43,785 nucleotides of DNA from Acidobacteriota bacterium (GCA_019247495.1 JAFAOU010000182.1:1-43785), one strand, 5' to 3'; positions 15,569 to 25,536 are shown, numbered from the stretch's first letter. Notes: generated by a model from the letters alone, not told the origin. Numbers and translations are program-made.

Positions 15569-16324
15569 ATGAATCTCGGTCTGCTCATCATCATTATCAT
15601 CGTCGGCCTCTACCTTCTCAGCTCGATCAAGATCCTTCCCGAGTACGAACGCGGCGTGATCTTCCGCCTCGGCCGGCTGCTCTCCGAGGCCAAAGGGCCC
15701 GGCATCTTTCTAGTGTTTGCGCCAATCGATCGCATCGTGCGCGTCTCGCTGCGTCAGGAAGCGTTCGAAGTGCCGCCGCAGGACATCATCACGCGCGACA
15801 ACGTCACGCTGAAGGTGAATGCGGTCGTGTTTCTGCGCGTAATCGAGCCGCGGCGCGCCGTCGTCGAAGTCTTCGACTACCGCTACCAGACCTCCCAGTT
15901 TGCGCAGACCACCCTCCGCTCCGTCCTCGGCGAGGTGGAGCTGGACGAACTGCTGGCCCATCGCGACGCGCTCAACGCGCGCATCCAGAGCATCCTCGAT
16001 CAGCACACCGAGCCGTGGGGCGTGAAGGTCGCGAACGTAGAGGTCAAGCAGGTCGATCTGCCGGAGTCGATGCTTCGCGCGATGGCCAAGCAGGCCGAAG
16101 CCGAACGCGAGAAGCGGGCGAAGTTGATTCACGCCGAGGGCGAGTTCGCGGCGTCGCAAAGGCTGGCGGATGCGGCGCACGTTCTGGCCACGCAGCCGAC
16201 GGCACTGCAGCTCCGCTACCTGCAGACGTTGACCGAGATCGGCGTGGAGAAGAACACCACCATCGTCTTCCCGCTGCCGATCGACATCCTCACCGGATTG
16301 ACGAAGTTCCTCAACAAAGAATGA
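15569..16324 (+). CDS. Slipin (stomatin-like SPFH protein)
   Basis: The protein has 251 residues. One N-terminal membrane helix ([19 protein letters not shown]) is followed by the SPFH/band-7 domain ([52 protein letters not shown]), then a helical segment rich in E, K, R and A ([15 protein letters not shown]) and FPLPIDI. It is thought to organise membrane microdomains and is the usual substrate or partner of the NfeD protease. GGAGG precedes ATG 15569. It lies 32 bp behind nfeD and overlaps the next gene by ATGA, so the three form one operon. Confidence 0.92.
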   Translation: MNLGLLIIIIIVGLYLLSSIKILPEYERGVIFRLGRLLSEAKGPGIFLVFAPIDRIVRVSLRQEAFEVPPQDIITRDNVTLKVNAVVFLRVIEPRRAVVEVFDYRYQTSQFAQTTLRSVLGEVELDELLAHRDALNARIQSILDQHTEPWGVKVANVEVKQVDLPESMLRAMAKQAEAEREKRAKLIHAEGEFAASQRLADAAHVLATQPTALQLRYLQTLTEIGVEKNTTIVFPLPIDILTGLTKFLNKE

Positions 16325-16884
16325 CTGACGTTGTGATGCTCGAGGCGGCGCTGTTCCAGCTGCGAGCCGCCGCGAGCGACATCGACCGCGAGATCGCGCC
16401 GCAACTCGGGTTGAGCATCAACATCCTCGTGAACGCGATCGCGGCCGGTCGCGCCGGCGTGAACGCGTCCGTCGCGAGCGACATCGAATTCGCATTCAAC
16501 GATCTGAGCGCCGCAGTCGATGAGCTGCCGCAGTCGGACGCCGACCGCCTCGCGCCGATCATTGCCACCTTGCACCGTGACATCGATGCACTCACGGCTG
16601 CGACGGCTCTCGATCCCGCCGTCCTCACGCAGATCCGCGCGTTTCAATCGAAACTTCGCGAGCGGATGAAGGCAATCGAGCGTCAGACATTCGTCGAAGG
16701 CGGCGGCGAGGAGTTGCCGCATCCGCCGGAAGGATTGCGCGAAGAAGCGATTCCGATCGCCAGACAACTCGCAGCCGCAGGATTCGAGACACCGTCGCTG
16801 AACGCGCTCATCTCCGACCCCGCATCGACGCGCCTTTACTCGCTCCGCGACATCGCCGGGGAGCTGGACGCGATTCTCGGTTAG
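16321..16884 (+). CDS. Unknown helical protein in the NfeD-slipin operon
   Basis: I do not recognise this 187-residue protein. It is acidic and Ala-rich, with predicted helices nearly throughout ([55 protein letters not shown]), no signal peptide and no membrane segment, so it is probably cytoplasmic. Its ATG overlaps the slipin stop codon (ATGA), which indicates tight coupling to the NfeD/slipin pair. The length and helical pattern suggest a scaffolding or regulatory partner, but this is only inferred from position. Confidence 0.75.
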   Translation: MTDVVMLEAALFQLRAAASDIDREIAPQLGLSINILVNAIAAGRAGVNASVASDIEFAFNDLSAAVDELPQSDADRLAPIIATLHRDIDALTAATALDPAVLTQIRAFQSKLRERMKAIERQTFVEGGGEELPHPPEGLREEAIPIARQLAAAGFETPSLNALISDPASTRLYSLRDIAGELDAILG

Positions 16885-16961
16885 GCATCATTGCGCTATA
16901 GCTGAGTCCGGTGTACCGTCGTTGCTCGTCCACAAACGGGAAAAGAAGAAGGAGAAGAGCC

Positions 16962-17378
16962 ATGACCTCTCTGTTCGCACTCGCGTTGTTACAGGACACG
17001 ACAACGACCACCACGGGGTTACCGCTATACGCCGCCGCCATGGGCACAGGAGCGATGATCTGCTGGATCGTCATAGTCCTGCTGGTCGTCATCGGGATGT
17101 GGAAGGTCTTCGTCAAAGCCGGCAAGCCGGGTTGGGCGGCGATCATCCCGATCTACAACATGATCGTTTTGCTCGAGATCGCCGGGAAGCCGCTCTGGTG
17201 GATCATTCTGCTGCTCATCCCGTTCGTCAACTTCATCGTCGCCATCATCCTGCTGATCGCGGTGGCGCGAAACTTCGGCAAAGGCATCGGTTTCGCTCTC
17301 GGCCTGCTGCTCCTGCCGTTCATCTTCTATCCGATCCTCGGCTTCGGCGACGCGCGCTACCAGCCCGTCGCGGCGTAA
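16962..17378 (+). CDS. DUF5684-type small membrane protein
   Basis: This 138-residue protein has about four hydrophobic helices. The KAGKPGWAAIIPIYNMI segment followed by a Gly-Lys-Pro-Trp-Trp helix is typical of the DUF5684 family, often annotated near signal peptidases. A Thr-rich stretch (DTTTTTTG) follows a short N-terminal segment. Function is unknown. I chose ATG 16962, preceded by AAGGAGAAG, rather than the upstream ATG 16911, which would add an Arg-rich leader. It ends before a 9-bp hairpin shared with the convergent fRMsr gene. Confidence 0.85.
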   Translation: MTSLFALALLQDTTTTTTGLPLYAAAMGTGAMICWIVIVLLVVIGMWKVFVKAGKPGWAAIIPIYNMIVLLEIAGKPLWWIILLLIPFVNFIVAIILLIAVARNFGKGIGFALGLLLLPFIFYPILGFGDARYQPVAA

Positions 17379-17388
17379 CGATTCGGTG

Positions 17389-17410
17389 GGGCCGCCGGAA
17401 ACGGCGGCCC
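17389..17410. terminator. GAAA-capped 9-bp hairpin between convergent genes
   Basis: GGGCCGCCG (17389-17397) and CGGCGGCCC (17402-17410) form a perfect stem with a GAAA loop, a GNRA tetraloop read on the plus strand. There is no T-run on either side, so it is not a classical intrinsic terminator. It may block 3' decay or be part of a dispersed repeat. It reaches the stop codon of the fRMsr gene. Confidence 0.45.
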
Positions 17411-17874
17411 TACAGTTCGCGAAAGAGCGCGATGATTTTTTCCAGGCCGCGCTGATCCTCTTCATCGAACGAATCGAGCTGGTCGGAGTCGACGTCCAAG
17501 ACCGCGATCAACTCACCGTCCGGTCCGAAGACCGGCACGACAATCTCCGACTTCGAGTTGGGATCGCAGGCGATGTGGCCGGGAAACTGATTCACATCCG
17601 CGACGATGACCGTCTCGCGCTTCGCCGCCGCCGTACCGCAGACTCCATTGCCGATCTCGATCTGCAGACAACCGACCGTGCCGATGTACGGACCGACGAT
17701 CAGCCGCGTGCCGCAGACGCGGTAGAAACCTGTCCAGTAAAAGTGCGGGAAGCGGTGCGACAGAACCGAGTTGATGGTCGCCATCAACGCGATGTCGTCT
17801 AGCGACTGGCCGTCTTCATCGCGCCAGATGGCGGAGATCGACGCGAAACATTCTTCGTACGCAGCGTTTTTCAT
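17410..17874 (-). CDS. Free methionine-(R)-sulfoxide reductase (GAF type)
   Basis: The 154-residue GAF-domain protein has the three redox cysteines of fRMsr at residues 69, 79 and 103 (VGCLQI, NGVCGTA, HIACDPNSKSEIVVP). Their spacing of 10 and 24 equals that of the E. coli enzyme. It reduces free L-methionine-(R)-S-oxide, using thioredoxin-type electron donors, in the cytoplasm. The ATG overlaps the glgA stop codon (ATGA), so it is the last gene of a MEMO-glgA-fRMsr operon, although a metabolic link to glycogen is not obvious. Confidence 0.92.
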   Translation of the reverse strand: MKNAAYEECFASISAIWRDEDGQSLDDIALMATINSVLSHRFPHFYWTGFYRVCGTRLIVGPYIGTVGCLQIEIGNGVCGTAAAKRETVIVADVNQFPGHIACDPNSKSEIVVPVFGPDGELIAVLDVDSDQLDSFDEEDQRGLEKIIALFREL

Positions 17875-19337
17875 GAGTTGAGCGCGCGATGGTAGACCGA
17901 CTCGTATTCGCGTGCCGAGCGTTCCCACGAAAAATCGGCGGCCATGCCGTTCGCCTGCAGGCGCCGCCACGTCTTCGGCTCGCGGTAGTTGAGCATGGCC
18001 AGCCAGGTGGCGGTGAAAAAGTCGGCCGCGTTCGTCGATAGGAATCCGAAGCCGTTCGCCGTTTCCAGATTCGCACCGTGAAACGGGATCACGGTGTCGG
18101 CCAGTCCGCCGGTCAGCCGAACCACCGGCACCGTGCCGTAGCGCAGCGCGTACATCTGATTGAGGCCGCACGGCTCGTACATCGACGGCATGAGCAGGAT
18201 GTCGGCGCCCGCGTAGATCCGATGCGCGAGCGGATTGTCGAAGCCGATGACGACGCGGCAGGAATCGGGATGTTGCGCCGCGATCTGCCGCAGCGCGTTT
18301 TCGTAGCGCGGCTCGCCCGAGCCGAGGATCACCGCCTGCGCGCCGGCGGCGAGCATGTGCGGGAGGGCGGCGATGAGGAGATCGATCCCTTTCTGATCGA
18401 CCAGCCGCGAGATGAACGACAGCAGTGGCGTTTTCGCCTTCAGCGGTAGCTTCAACTCGCGCAGCAGCGCGCGCTTCGAAAGGTTCTTGCCGGCCAGACG
18501 CTGCGCGGAAAAATGCGAGCGGAGGTACGGATCGGTCTCTGAATCCCACTCCTCGACGTCGATGCCGTTGACGATGCCTTGAAGCTTGAACGCGAGGCTG
18601 CGCAGGATTCCGTCCAGCCCGGCGCCATGCTCGGGGGTCTGGATTTCTCGCGCGTACGTCGGCGAAACCGTCGTGACCTGATCGGCCAGGATGATGCCGC
18701 CCTTCATCAGATTGACGTCGCGAAAATGTTCGAGCGCGTCCGGCGCCCAATAGCGGCTATGCAGTCCGAACGACGGGAAGCGTTCCGCGGCGCCGATGCC
18801 CTGGTAGTTGAGATTGTGGATCGTATAGACGGAGCGCGCGTGTTCGAACTGATCGGTGCGGCGCAGTCCTGAATGGAGATAGACCGGCAGCAGCGCTGTG
18901 TGCCAGTCGTGCGCGTGAACGATGTCCGGCGCGATGCCGAGGAGCTCGCAGCCACGGACGACGGCGCGGCAGAAGAAGGTGAAGCGTTCGATGCCGTCGT
19001 CGTAGCCGTCGAATCGAGGCGAGTAAATGTGCGGACGGCGAAAGTAGTAGTCATTGGCGACGAGAATCAGCGGGATCTCCGTTCCCGGCAGCGTCGTCCG
19101 CAAGAAATTCGACTCAGCCGCCCAATCGGCCCACGACACATGCGTCGTCGGCAGCGCCTCTTCGAGCTCAACGCCGTTGTTCGCGAACCACTCGCGCGCC
19201 TGCCGGTAGCACGGCATGAAGATCGTGACGTCATGCCCCAGCTTCGCCAGCGCCTTCGGGAGCGATCCGCACACATCGCCCAATCCGCCCGTCTTCGCGA
19301 TCGGAGAAACCTCGGCGCTAGCGAACACGATCTTCAT
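17871..19337 (-). CDS. glgA: Glycogen synthase (ADP-glucose type, GT5)
   Basis: This 488-residue protein has the GT5 architecture. KTGGLGDV (residues 15-22) binds ADP-glucose, HAHDWHTAL lies in the N-terminal Rossmann domain, and the C-terminal domain has SRLVDQKG, PSMYEPCGLNQMYALRYG and RLTGGLADTV. It extends alpha-1,4-glucan chains from ADP-glucose. No glgB or glgC is in the window. It begins 4 bp after the upstream MEMO gene and ends overlapping fRMsr, forming one operon on the minus strand. Length and start fit the family. Confidence 0.95.
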   Translation of the reverse strand: MKIVFASAEVSPIAKTGGLGDVCGSLPKALAKLGHDVTIFMPCYRQAREWFANNGVELEEALPTTHVSWADWAAESNFLRTTLPGTEIPLILVANDYYFRRPHIYSPRFDGYDDGIERFTFFCRAVVRGCELLGIAPDIVHAHDWHTALLPVYLHSGLRRTDQFEHARSVYTIHNLNYQGIGAAERFPSFGLHSRYWAPDALEHFRDVNLMKGGIILADQVTTVSPTYAREIQTPEHGAGLDGILRSLAFKLQGIVNGIDVEEWDSETDPYLRSHFSAQRLAGKNLSKRALLRELKLPLKAKTPLLSFISRLVDQKGIDLLIAALPHMLAAGAQAVILGSGEPRYENALRQIAAQHPDSCRVVIGFDNPLAHRIYAGADILLMPSMYEPCGLNQMYALRYGTVPVVRLTGGLADTVIPFHGANLETANGFGFLSTNAADFFTATWLAMLNYREPKTWRRLQANGMAADFSWERSAREYESVYHRALNS

Positions 19338-19341
19338 GAGG

Positions 19342-20157
19342 TCACACCACCACGATCGCGGCGTATCCCACTACGTGCGAATAGTCGCCGTTGATGTCGC
19401 CGCTCGTGGCGTGTTTGAGCAGCGTTGCTTGTTTCGCGCCCAGTTGTTTCGCGGCGATGAGCATCGTCGTCGTGGGGATGAAGCCGCACATGGAGATGTC
19501 GAACTGCTCGACCACGTGCCACAACTCGCGCGGATCGAGCTTCAGCACCTCGTCGATCGCGAGCTGATCCTTGCGCAGCGTCGTTTTCTGATCCTCGTAG
19601 TGATTGAGGTCCGAGCTGGCCAGGATGCCGACCGGCTCCCCGGCCGCGGCGACCACTTTCGCGATGGCGTGGCCGATCTCTTCACAGTAGTCGTAGCGGT
19701 TCGCGCCGAGGCAGATCGGTACGAAGGTGAAGTCGCCGAGGAGTTCCTGGAGGAAGGGGAGCTGGACTTCCAGCGAATGCTCTCGTGCGTGCGCGCGCGA
19801 ATCCTCGGCGAGAAGATGCGACTGTTGCATCAGCGCGTCGGCCAGCGGCGTGTCAATGGCGACGTTGCCGAGCGGCGTCGACCACTGCCCGGAACGATTG
19901 ATCGCCGCGAAGTGCCCGAAGCCGGTGTGATTGGGGCAGAGGATGATGAACCTGCGCGGCAGTTCCGCGGCGGCATAGAACGCCGCCGCCACGTGGCCGC
20001 TGTACATCAATCCCGCGTGAGGCACGACCGCGCCGATGAAGCGCTCCTTCGATTCCGGCACCGGATTCTCGGCTACGCAGGCCGCCACCTGCGCCGCGAG
20101 GCGCTCCGGCGTCCCCTCGTAAAACGTGCCGGCGACGGCGGGCGGGCGGATTTCCAT
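19342..20157 (-). CDS. amrB: MEMO1-family protein (AmmeMemoRadiSam system protein B)
   Basis: The 271-residue protein starts MEIRPPAVAGTFYEG, which is the family's usual N-terminus. It carries the conserved VVPHAGLMYSGH, CPNHTGFG, EHSLEVQLPFL and SSDLNHYE segments. The fold is like that of extradiol (LigB) dioxygenases, with metal-binding His and Asp. Its bacterial role is unsettled. It often sits with an AMMECR1 protein and a radical SAM protein, but neither is in this window, and here it is paired with glgA instead. I chose ATG 20157 over an upstream ATG 20193, whose 12 extra residues are basic and unlike the family. Confidence 0.88.
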   Translation of the reverse strand: MEIRPPAVAGTFYEGTPERLAAQVAACVAENPVPESKERFIGAVVPHAGLMYSGHVAAAFYAAAELPRRFIILCPNHTGFGHFAAINRSGQWSTPLGNVAIDTPLADALMQQSHLLAEDSRAHAREHSLEVQLPFLQELLGDFTFVPICLGANRYDYCEEIGHAIAKVVAAAGEPVGILASSDLNHYEDQKTTLRKDQLAIDEVLKLDPRELWHVVEQFDISMCGFIPTTTMLIAAKQLGAKQATLLKHATSGDINGDYSHVVGYAAIVVV

Positions 20158-20203
20158 CGCATAACGGTATCGCATCCGGCCGCGCAGGCTCACTCCTTGC
20201 CTT

Positions 20204-20209
20204 TATAGT
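20204..20209 (+). promoter_or_regulatory. Possible -10 box giving a leaderless yihY-like transcript
   Basis: TATAGT is followed by six bases (TGAGCC) and then the ATG at 20216. If this is the -10 hexamer, transcription would start on the A of the start codon. No Shine-Dalgarno sequence is seen, consistent with a leaderless mRNA. No convincing -35 is visible. Confidence 0.3.
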
Positions 20210-20215
20210 TGAGCC

Positions 20216-21649
20216 ATGACCGAAATCCGCCGCGAGGGCGAACGGCGCGCGAAGTTCAAAACCAACTTCGCATTGGCGCGCCAGGTGGTCTGGAGCTGGC
20301 TGACCGATCCGGCCGTCCTGCTCTACCGTCGCGAAGCGCACGGCCGGAAACGAGCGCGGGTGACGACGGTCGAGTTTTTCCTCTTCCTGCGCGAGGTCGC
20401 GCGCGAGTTCTACGACATCGAAGGAACGTCGCGCGCGGCGTCGCTCGCCTACACCACGCTGCTCTCTCTCATCCCGCTGCTGGTCGCGTTCACGCAGGCG
20501 CTGCAGCGCTACTTCCGCAATCTCTTCCCGAACTCGCAGGCGCAGATCGACAACATTCTCAACAACGTCATCCCGTATCAATCGCCGGTCATCTCGTATC
20601 ACATCGCGAAATTCGCGGAGAACGCGCAGGCGGCATCGACGTTCGGCGTGATCATTTTCATCGTCATCACCTTCCGGCTCTTCCTTGCCGTCGAGGCCAC
20701 CATCAATCAGATCTGGAAGGTGCGCAGCGTGCGCGGATACCGGCCAAAGATCATCGCCTTCACGATGCTCTTTTTCTGGGGTCCGGTGCTGATGGCGATC
20801 TCGTTTACCACCACCAGCACGCTCGAAAAGAACCGTTACCTGCGCGTGCTTTTCCAGCGGGACATCATTTTTACGATTGCGCCCATCCTCGTCCTCTTTA
20901 TCGCGTTCACGATGCTGTTCTGGCTGGTGCCCGCGACGCGCGTGCGTTTCAGCTCCGCGGCCGTCGGCGCAATCGTCACCACTGCGCTCTTCACACTGGT
21001 CCGTTGGGGCTTCGGCATCTACGCCGATCACCTCTTCCACGGACGCTTCAATCTGATCTATGGCGCGCTCGGTTTGGCCATCATCTTTCTCATCGCCATC
21101 CAGATCCTCTGGGTGGTCATCCTCCTCGGCGTCGAGATCAGCTTCGTCTACCAGAACCTGTACGGACTGCTGCGCGCCAGCGAGCAGCAAGTACAGGACG
21201 AACCGCGCTTCGATCTCTACTTCGCTCTTCGCGCGCTGGTCGAAATCGCGCGGCGCTTCGATCGCCGCGAGGAGGCGCCGTCGTCGTACCGGCTGGCCGA
21301 ACAGTTCGGGACGACCGATTCACAGATGCTGCGCGTCCTTCGCAGGCTCGAAGACGGGCAGCTCGTCAAGGAGATCGGCGGCGACTGGGCCGGCTTCGTC
21401 CCCGGCTGCGACCCCGACCGCATCACCATCGAAGAGGTGGTCGCGCAGGTGGAGGGTTTGAAGCGCGATGTTCCCGAGATTCACATGGAAGACAACGAGC
21501 GGACGATGATCGGCGATCTCTTCAAGAAGCTCAGCGCCTGCATGAACAATGCACTCGATCATCACACCATCGGCCAGCTCGTGCGCGAGCTGTACGGAAA
21601 CCGCGCACCATCACGCGCGGTCGACGGGCCCGTCCATCCGTTGTCATGA
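20216..21649 (+). CDS. YihY/UPF0761 family inner-membrane protein with winged-helix-like tail
   Basis: This 477-residue protein has a cytoplasmic N-terminus, then REFYDIEGTSRAASLAYTTLLSLIPLLV (split here: EGTSRAASLAYTTLLS is the signature) and about six membrane helices to residue 325. This is the YihY (formerly BrkB) pattern. A soluble C-terminal part of about 150 residues (SSYRLAEQFGTTDSQMLRVL, LVKEIGGDW) looks like a winged helix. Function is unknown; the old ribonuclease BN label is wrong for this family. The last 6 bp overlap the end of the convergent PAP2 gene. Confidence 0.87.
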   Translation: MTEIRREGERRAKFKTNFALARQVVWSWLTDPAVLLYRREAHGRKRARVTTVEFFLFLREVAREFYDIEGTSRAASLAYTTLLSLIPLLVAFTQALQRYFRNLFPNSQAQIDNILNNVIPYQSPVISYHIAKFAENAQAASTFGVIIFIVITFRLFLAVEATINQIWKVRSVRGYRPKIIAFTMLFFWGPVLMAISFTTTSTLEKNRYLRVLFQRDIIFTIAPILVLFIAFTMLFWLVPATRVRFSSAAVGAIVTTALFTLVRWGFGIYADHLFHGRFNLIYGALGLAIIFLIAIQILWVVILLGVEISFVYQNLYGLLRASEQQVQDEPRFDLYFALRALVEIARRFDRREEAPSSYRLAEQFGTTDSQMLRVLRRLEDGQLVKEIGGDWAGFVPGCDPDRITIEEVVAQVEGLKRDVPEIHMEDNERTMIGDLFKKLSACMNNALDHHTIGQLVRELYGNRAPSRAVDGPVHPLS

Positions 21650-22480
21650 GACTTCGTTCCGGCGACTTCGCAGGCGTCGGATTCGCCGCGTCGTCTCGTA
21701 CGCGACCATCGTCGTCGTCACCCACACCGTTCCGACCGTGACGCCGGCCAGCACGTCCGAAATCCAGTGGACGCCGAGGTAGACACGGGAAAGCGCGACG
21801 GAAGCAACGAGCGTGTAGAGCAATGCGATGACGGCTGTTTTCACCGGCCAGCTGTGGATCGCGCGGAAGGCGAGATAGGCGAGCGCACCGAAGGCGACAG
21901 CGGAGCCGAGGGCGTGCCCGCTCGGAAACGAATAGCCATTCGCGCGCCGCATCATTTCAGCGGCCACTGGACGGGCGCGCGCGAAGTAGCGTTTCAACTC
22001 CAGGTCCAGAAGCCAGCCTCCGGCGAATGTGATGGCGATGTAGATCAGCCAGCTCCAGCGGCGGCGGATCGCGAGAACGATTCCGACCATCGTCAGCAGA
22101 ACAGCGAGACCAAGCGGGCCGCCGATGATCGTCATGCCCGTGAAGAACGCCGTCGCTCCGGACGTCCGCTCGCTCACGGCCCAGTCGTGAATCGACCCGT
22201 CGATCCTCTGCAGCGACGCGTTTTTGCCCTGCACTTTCTCGGCGAGGTCGAGGAAGGAATCGCCGGCCCATGCCGTGAAAAGCGTGCCGGCGATGAGGAT
22301 CGCCGCGACCGGCAGGTAATTCTTCGAACGCTCGTGTGCCGTCGAAACGATCCGCGACACACGCGCGCTCCTCGCGATGGCGCGCGCCAGCAATCGTCCG
22401 ATGTGACGGACCGCCGGCAGCGCCGCATAAACGAGCGCCCAGAGGATCAGGAAGGTAACGACAAATGCGACGAACAGCAT
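21644..22480 (-). CDS. PAP2-family membrane phosphatase
   Basis: This 278-residue membrane protein has about six helices and the three PAP2 motifs: KRYFARARP, YSFPSGHALGS (phosphatase PSGH) and SRVYLGVHWISDVLAG with the catalytic His. Such enzymes dephosphorylate lipid phosphates such as undecaprenyl pyrophosphate or phosphatidate on the outer face of the inner membrane. The exact substrate cannot be read from sequence. Its 3' end overlaps the convergent YihY gene by 6 bp, and the ferredoxin-MBL gene lies 31 bp upstream on the same strand. Confidence 0.9.
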   Translation of the reverse strand: MLFVAFVVTFLILWALVYAALPAVRHIGRLLARAIARSARVSRIVSTAHERSKNYLPVAAILIAGTLFTAWAGDSFLDLAEKVQGKNASLQRIDGSIHDWAVSERTSGATAFFTGMTIIGGPLGLAVLLTMVGIVLAIRRRWSWLIYIAITFAGGWLLDLELKRYFARARPVAAEMMRRANGYSFPSGHALGSAVAFGALAYLAFRAIHSWPVKTAVIALLYTLVASVALSRVYLGVHWISDVLAGVTVGTVWVTTTMVAYETTRRIRRLRSRRNEVS

Positions 22481-22511
22481 AGCGGCGAGTCAGAGCACGG
22501 AGAATGCCGGT

Positions 22512-23411
22512 TTATCGCTCGTTCATCCATGCGATGCAGCGTTCCAGGCTGGCGTGCATCGTTGCGGCATTGAGATGGATCGGGCGGCCGTGGCCGGGCA
22601 GCACCCATTCGAAGCGATAGTCGAGCAGACGCTCCATCGAGCGGATTTGCTCCTTCCACGAGTACCAGCACGCGCTGCGAAACGCGTAGAGATGTCCGCG
22701 CTGCTCGCTCCAGGCGAGGTGATCGCCGGTGAAAAGGTAGGTGTCGCGATCGAGAAAAACGGCGTGGCCTTTCGTGTGGCCCGGCGTCGGGATCATTAAC
22801 ATGCCGCCGCCGAGGTCGATCGGATCGCGGCCCTCAGGCTGCAGCTCGATCGTTGCAGTGCGCGCGTGGACGTCCTCGCGATGCAGTACGCGCTCGCAGC
22901 CGAACCGCGCCGCGAAACGGGCGTGGTCGGCGACGTCATCCTGATGCGTGAGCAGCATCCGCGACGCGCCGCCCATCGCCGCGATGTTCTTGACCAGCGG
23001 CCCCGAAAAGCGCGGCGAGTCGATGAGGATGTTGCCCTGCGGCCTGCGAACGAGATAGCTGATCGCGCCGAACGACGACTCGGAAGCGTAGCCGCAACGG
23101 TAGACGTCGCCATCGATCAGCTCCGGCAGCGACGACAACGCCGGACGCATGTCGTGCTTCGTGATCGATCCTATGGAAGCTGTGGGGCACGAAATCAGCG
23201 CCTTCTGCGCCGCGAGAATCTCCTCATCCGTTTCCGGCTGATGAAAGACCGCCGATTGATCGCCGGTATCGCTGAAAACGGTGGGCGCGAAGATGCGGCA
23301 GGCGTCGCAGTCGATGCAGGTGTCATCGACGTAGAAATCGCCGGGAACGTTCTCGGGAAGCCTCTTCGCCAGCTCGGCCACGCGGTGCAAAACGGCGCGC
23401 CGGGATGACAA
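22512..23411 (-). CDS. Ferredoxin-metallo-beta-lactamase fusion protein
   Basis: The 299-residue protein begins with a short ferredoxin-like part: CIDCDACRIFAP and, 39 residues on, SCPTASIG give four Cys for one Fe-S cluster. A metallo-beta-lactamase domain follows from about residue 98, with THQDDVADH in place of the canonical HxHxDH, TPGHTKGH, FTGDHLAW and PGHGRP. Similar ferredoxin-MBL proteins with an H-x-D-D-V-A-D-H motif exist in cyanobacteria and plants; the substrate is unknown. The start is a TTG with a weak GGTGG upstream. A GTG at 23381 is an alternative. Its start is 28 bp from the divergent ffh start. Confidence 0.85.
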   Translation of the reverse strand: MSSRRAVLHRVAELAKRLPENVPGDFYVDDTCIDCDACRIFAPTVFSDTGDQSAVFHQPETDEEILAAQKALISCPTASIGSITKHDMRPALSSLPELIDGDVYRCGYASESSFGAISYLVRRPQGNILIDSPRFSGPLVKNIAAMGGASRMLLTHQDDVADHARFAARFGCERVLHREDVHARTATIELQPEGRDPIDLGGGMLMIPTPGHTKGHAVFLDRDTYLFTGDHLAWSEQRGHLYAFRSACWYSWKEQIRSMERLLDYRFEWVLPGHGRPIHLNAATMHASLERCIAWMNER

Positions 23412-23439
23412 ATGCCACCGCCCGCGTTACAAGCGCGGC

Positions 23440-24780
<1,341 letters not shown>

Positions 24781-24782
24781 CA

Positions 24783-24968
24783 CTGTCATCCTGAGTCGCC
24801 GAAGCGACGCAGGCGAAGCCGAAGTCGCGAAGGACGGTCGAAGGACCCCCTCAGTGCTTGCATCGTGACTTGCCACCCACCCTTCCGGGTTAGCAGGGGC
24901 CGGGTCCTTCGACCGTCCTGCGGCGCTTCGCCTTCGGCTACGACGCCTCCGGCGGCTCAGGATGACAG
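24783..24968. repeat. Long inverted repeat of the GTCATCCTGAG type between ffh and rpsP
   Basis: The arms (about 24783-24848 and 24902-24968) are imperfect reverse complements of about 66 bp. The outer ends read CTGTCATCCTGAG and CTCAGGATGACAG. The inner ends read GACGGTCGAAGGACCC and its complement. The centre of about 53 bp holds CCCTTCCGGG. Short words like TCATCCTGAG and GAAGGA recur in intergenic repeats of many environmental genomes. The 273-bp gap between ffh and rpsP holds this repeat plus the rpsP leader; no gene is seen. Confidence 0.85.
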
Positions 24969-25053
24969 CTCGGAATGAGCTGTGACCGGTTGCGGTTTCA
25001 CGCCCCGGTTCGGTAGGATTGCCGGCCCTATTCACGAAGGAGCATCACACGAC

Positions 25054-25293
25054 ATGTTGAAGATTCGCTTGCGCCGCCAGGGCGCGACCCACTCGCCGTT
25101 TTACCGCGTCGTCGTTTCCGACTCGCTGAAAACGCCCAGCAACGCGACGGTGGAGCAGATTGGCCACTACGATCCGAAGAAGAATCCGGCCGACGTCAAG
25201 ATCGACAAAGCACGCGTCGATTACTGGGTCAGCAAGGGAGCCCAGCTCTCGCCGACCGTGAAGTCGCTTCTCAAGAAGAACAAAGTCGCGTAA
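25054..25293 (+). CDS. rpsP: Small-subunit ribosomal protein bS16
   Basis: The 79-residue protein starts MLKIRLRRQGATHSPFYRVV and contains IGHYDPKKNP and RVDYWVSKGAQLSPTVKSLL, the full bS16 pattern. bS16 helps fold 16S rRNA in the 30S body. GAAGGAGC lies 10 bases before the ATG. It leads the tightly packed khpA-rimM-trmD-rplS-rnhB group. Confidence 0.97.
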   Translation: MLKIRLRRQGATHSPFYRVVVSDSLKTPSNATVEQIGHYDPKKNPADVKIDKARVDYWVSKGAQLSPTVKSLLKKNKVA

Positions 25294-25302
25294 CTTCCTC
25301 CC

Positions 25303-25533
25303 ATGGAAGAGCTGATCGAGTTCGTCGCCAAATCGCTCGTCGATGACGCCGAGGCGGTGAACACGCATGTGTACAACCGCGGCGACCAAACTGTCGTCGA
25401 GCTCGAGGTGGCGCAGGCCGACCTCGGCAAAGTGATCGGCCGCCAGGGCCGGACGGCGCGCGCGATGCGCACGCTGCTCGCCGCCGCCGGCCACAAATCG
25501 CGCCGCCGCTACACCCTCGACATCGTCGACTGA
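25303..25533 (+). CDS. khpA: KH-domain RNA-binding protein KhpA
   Basis: This 76-residue protein is a single KH domain with the GXXG loop in KVIGRQGRTARAMRTLL and a C-terminal RRYTLDIVD strand. Its place between rpsP and rimM is the conserved location of KhpA (YlqC). In Gram-positive bacteria it dimerises with KhpB and binds many RNAs; KhpB is not in the window. It lies 9 bp behind rpsP and 3 bp before rimM. Confidence 0.93.
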   Translation: MEELIEFVAKSLVDDAEAVNTHVYNRGDQTVVELEVAQADLGKVIGRQGRTARAMRTLLAAAGHKSRRRYTLDIVD

Positions 25534-25536
25534 CGC

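Noticed and set aside
17389..17410. Classical intrinsic terminator
   Set aside because: The stem is perfect but has no T-run on either strand, so it is reported only with low confidence as a hairpin.
24849..24901. 4.5S/SRP RNA gene near ffh
   Set aside because: The segment is only the loop between the repeat arms and lacks the GNRA/asymmetric-loop SRP core.
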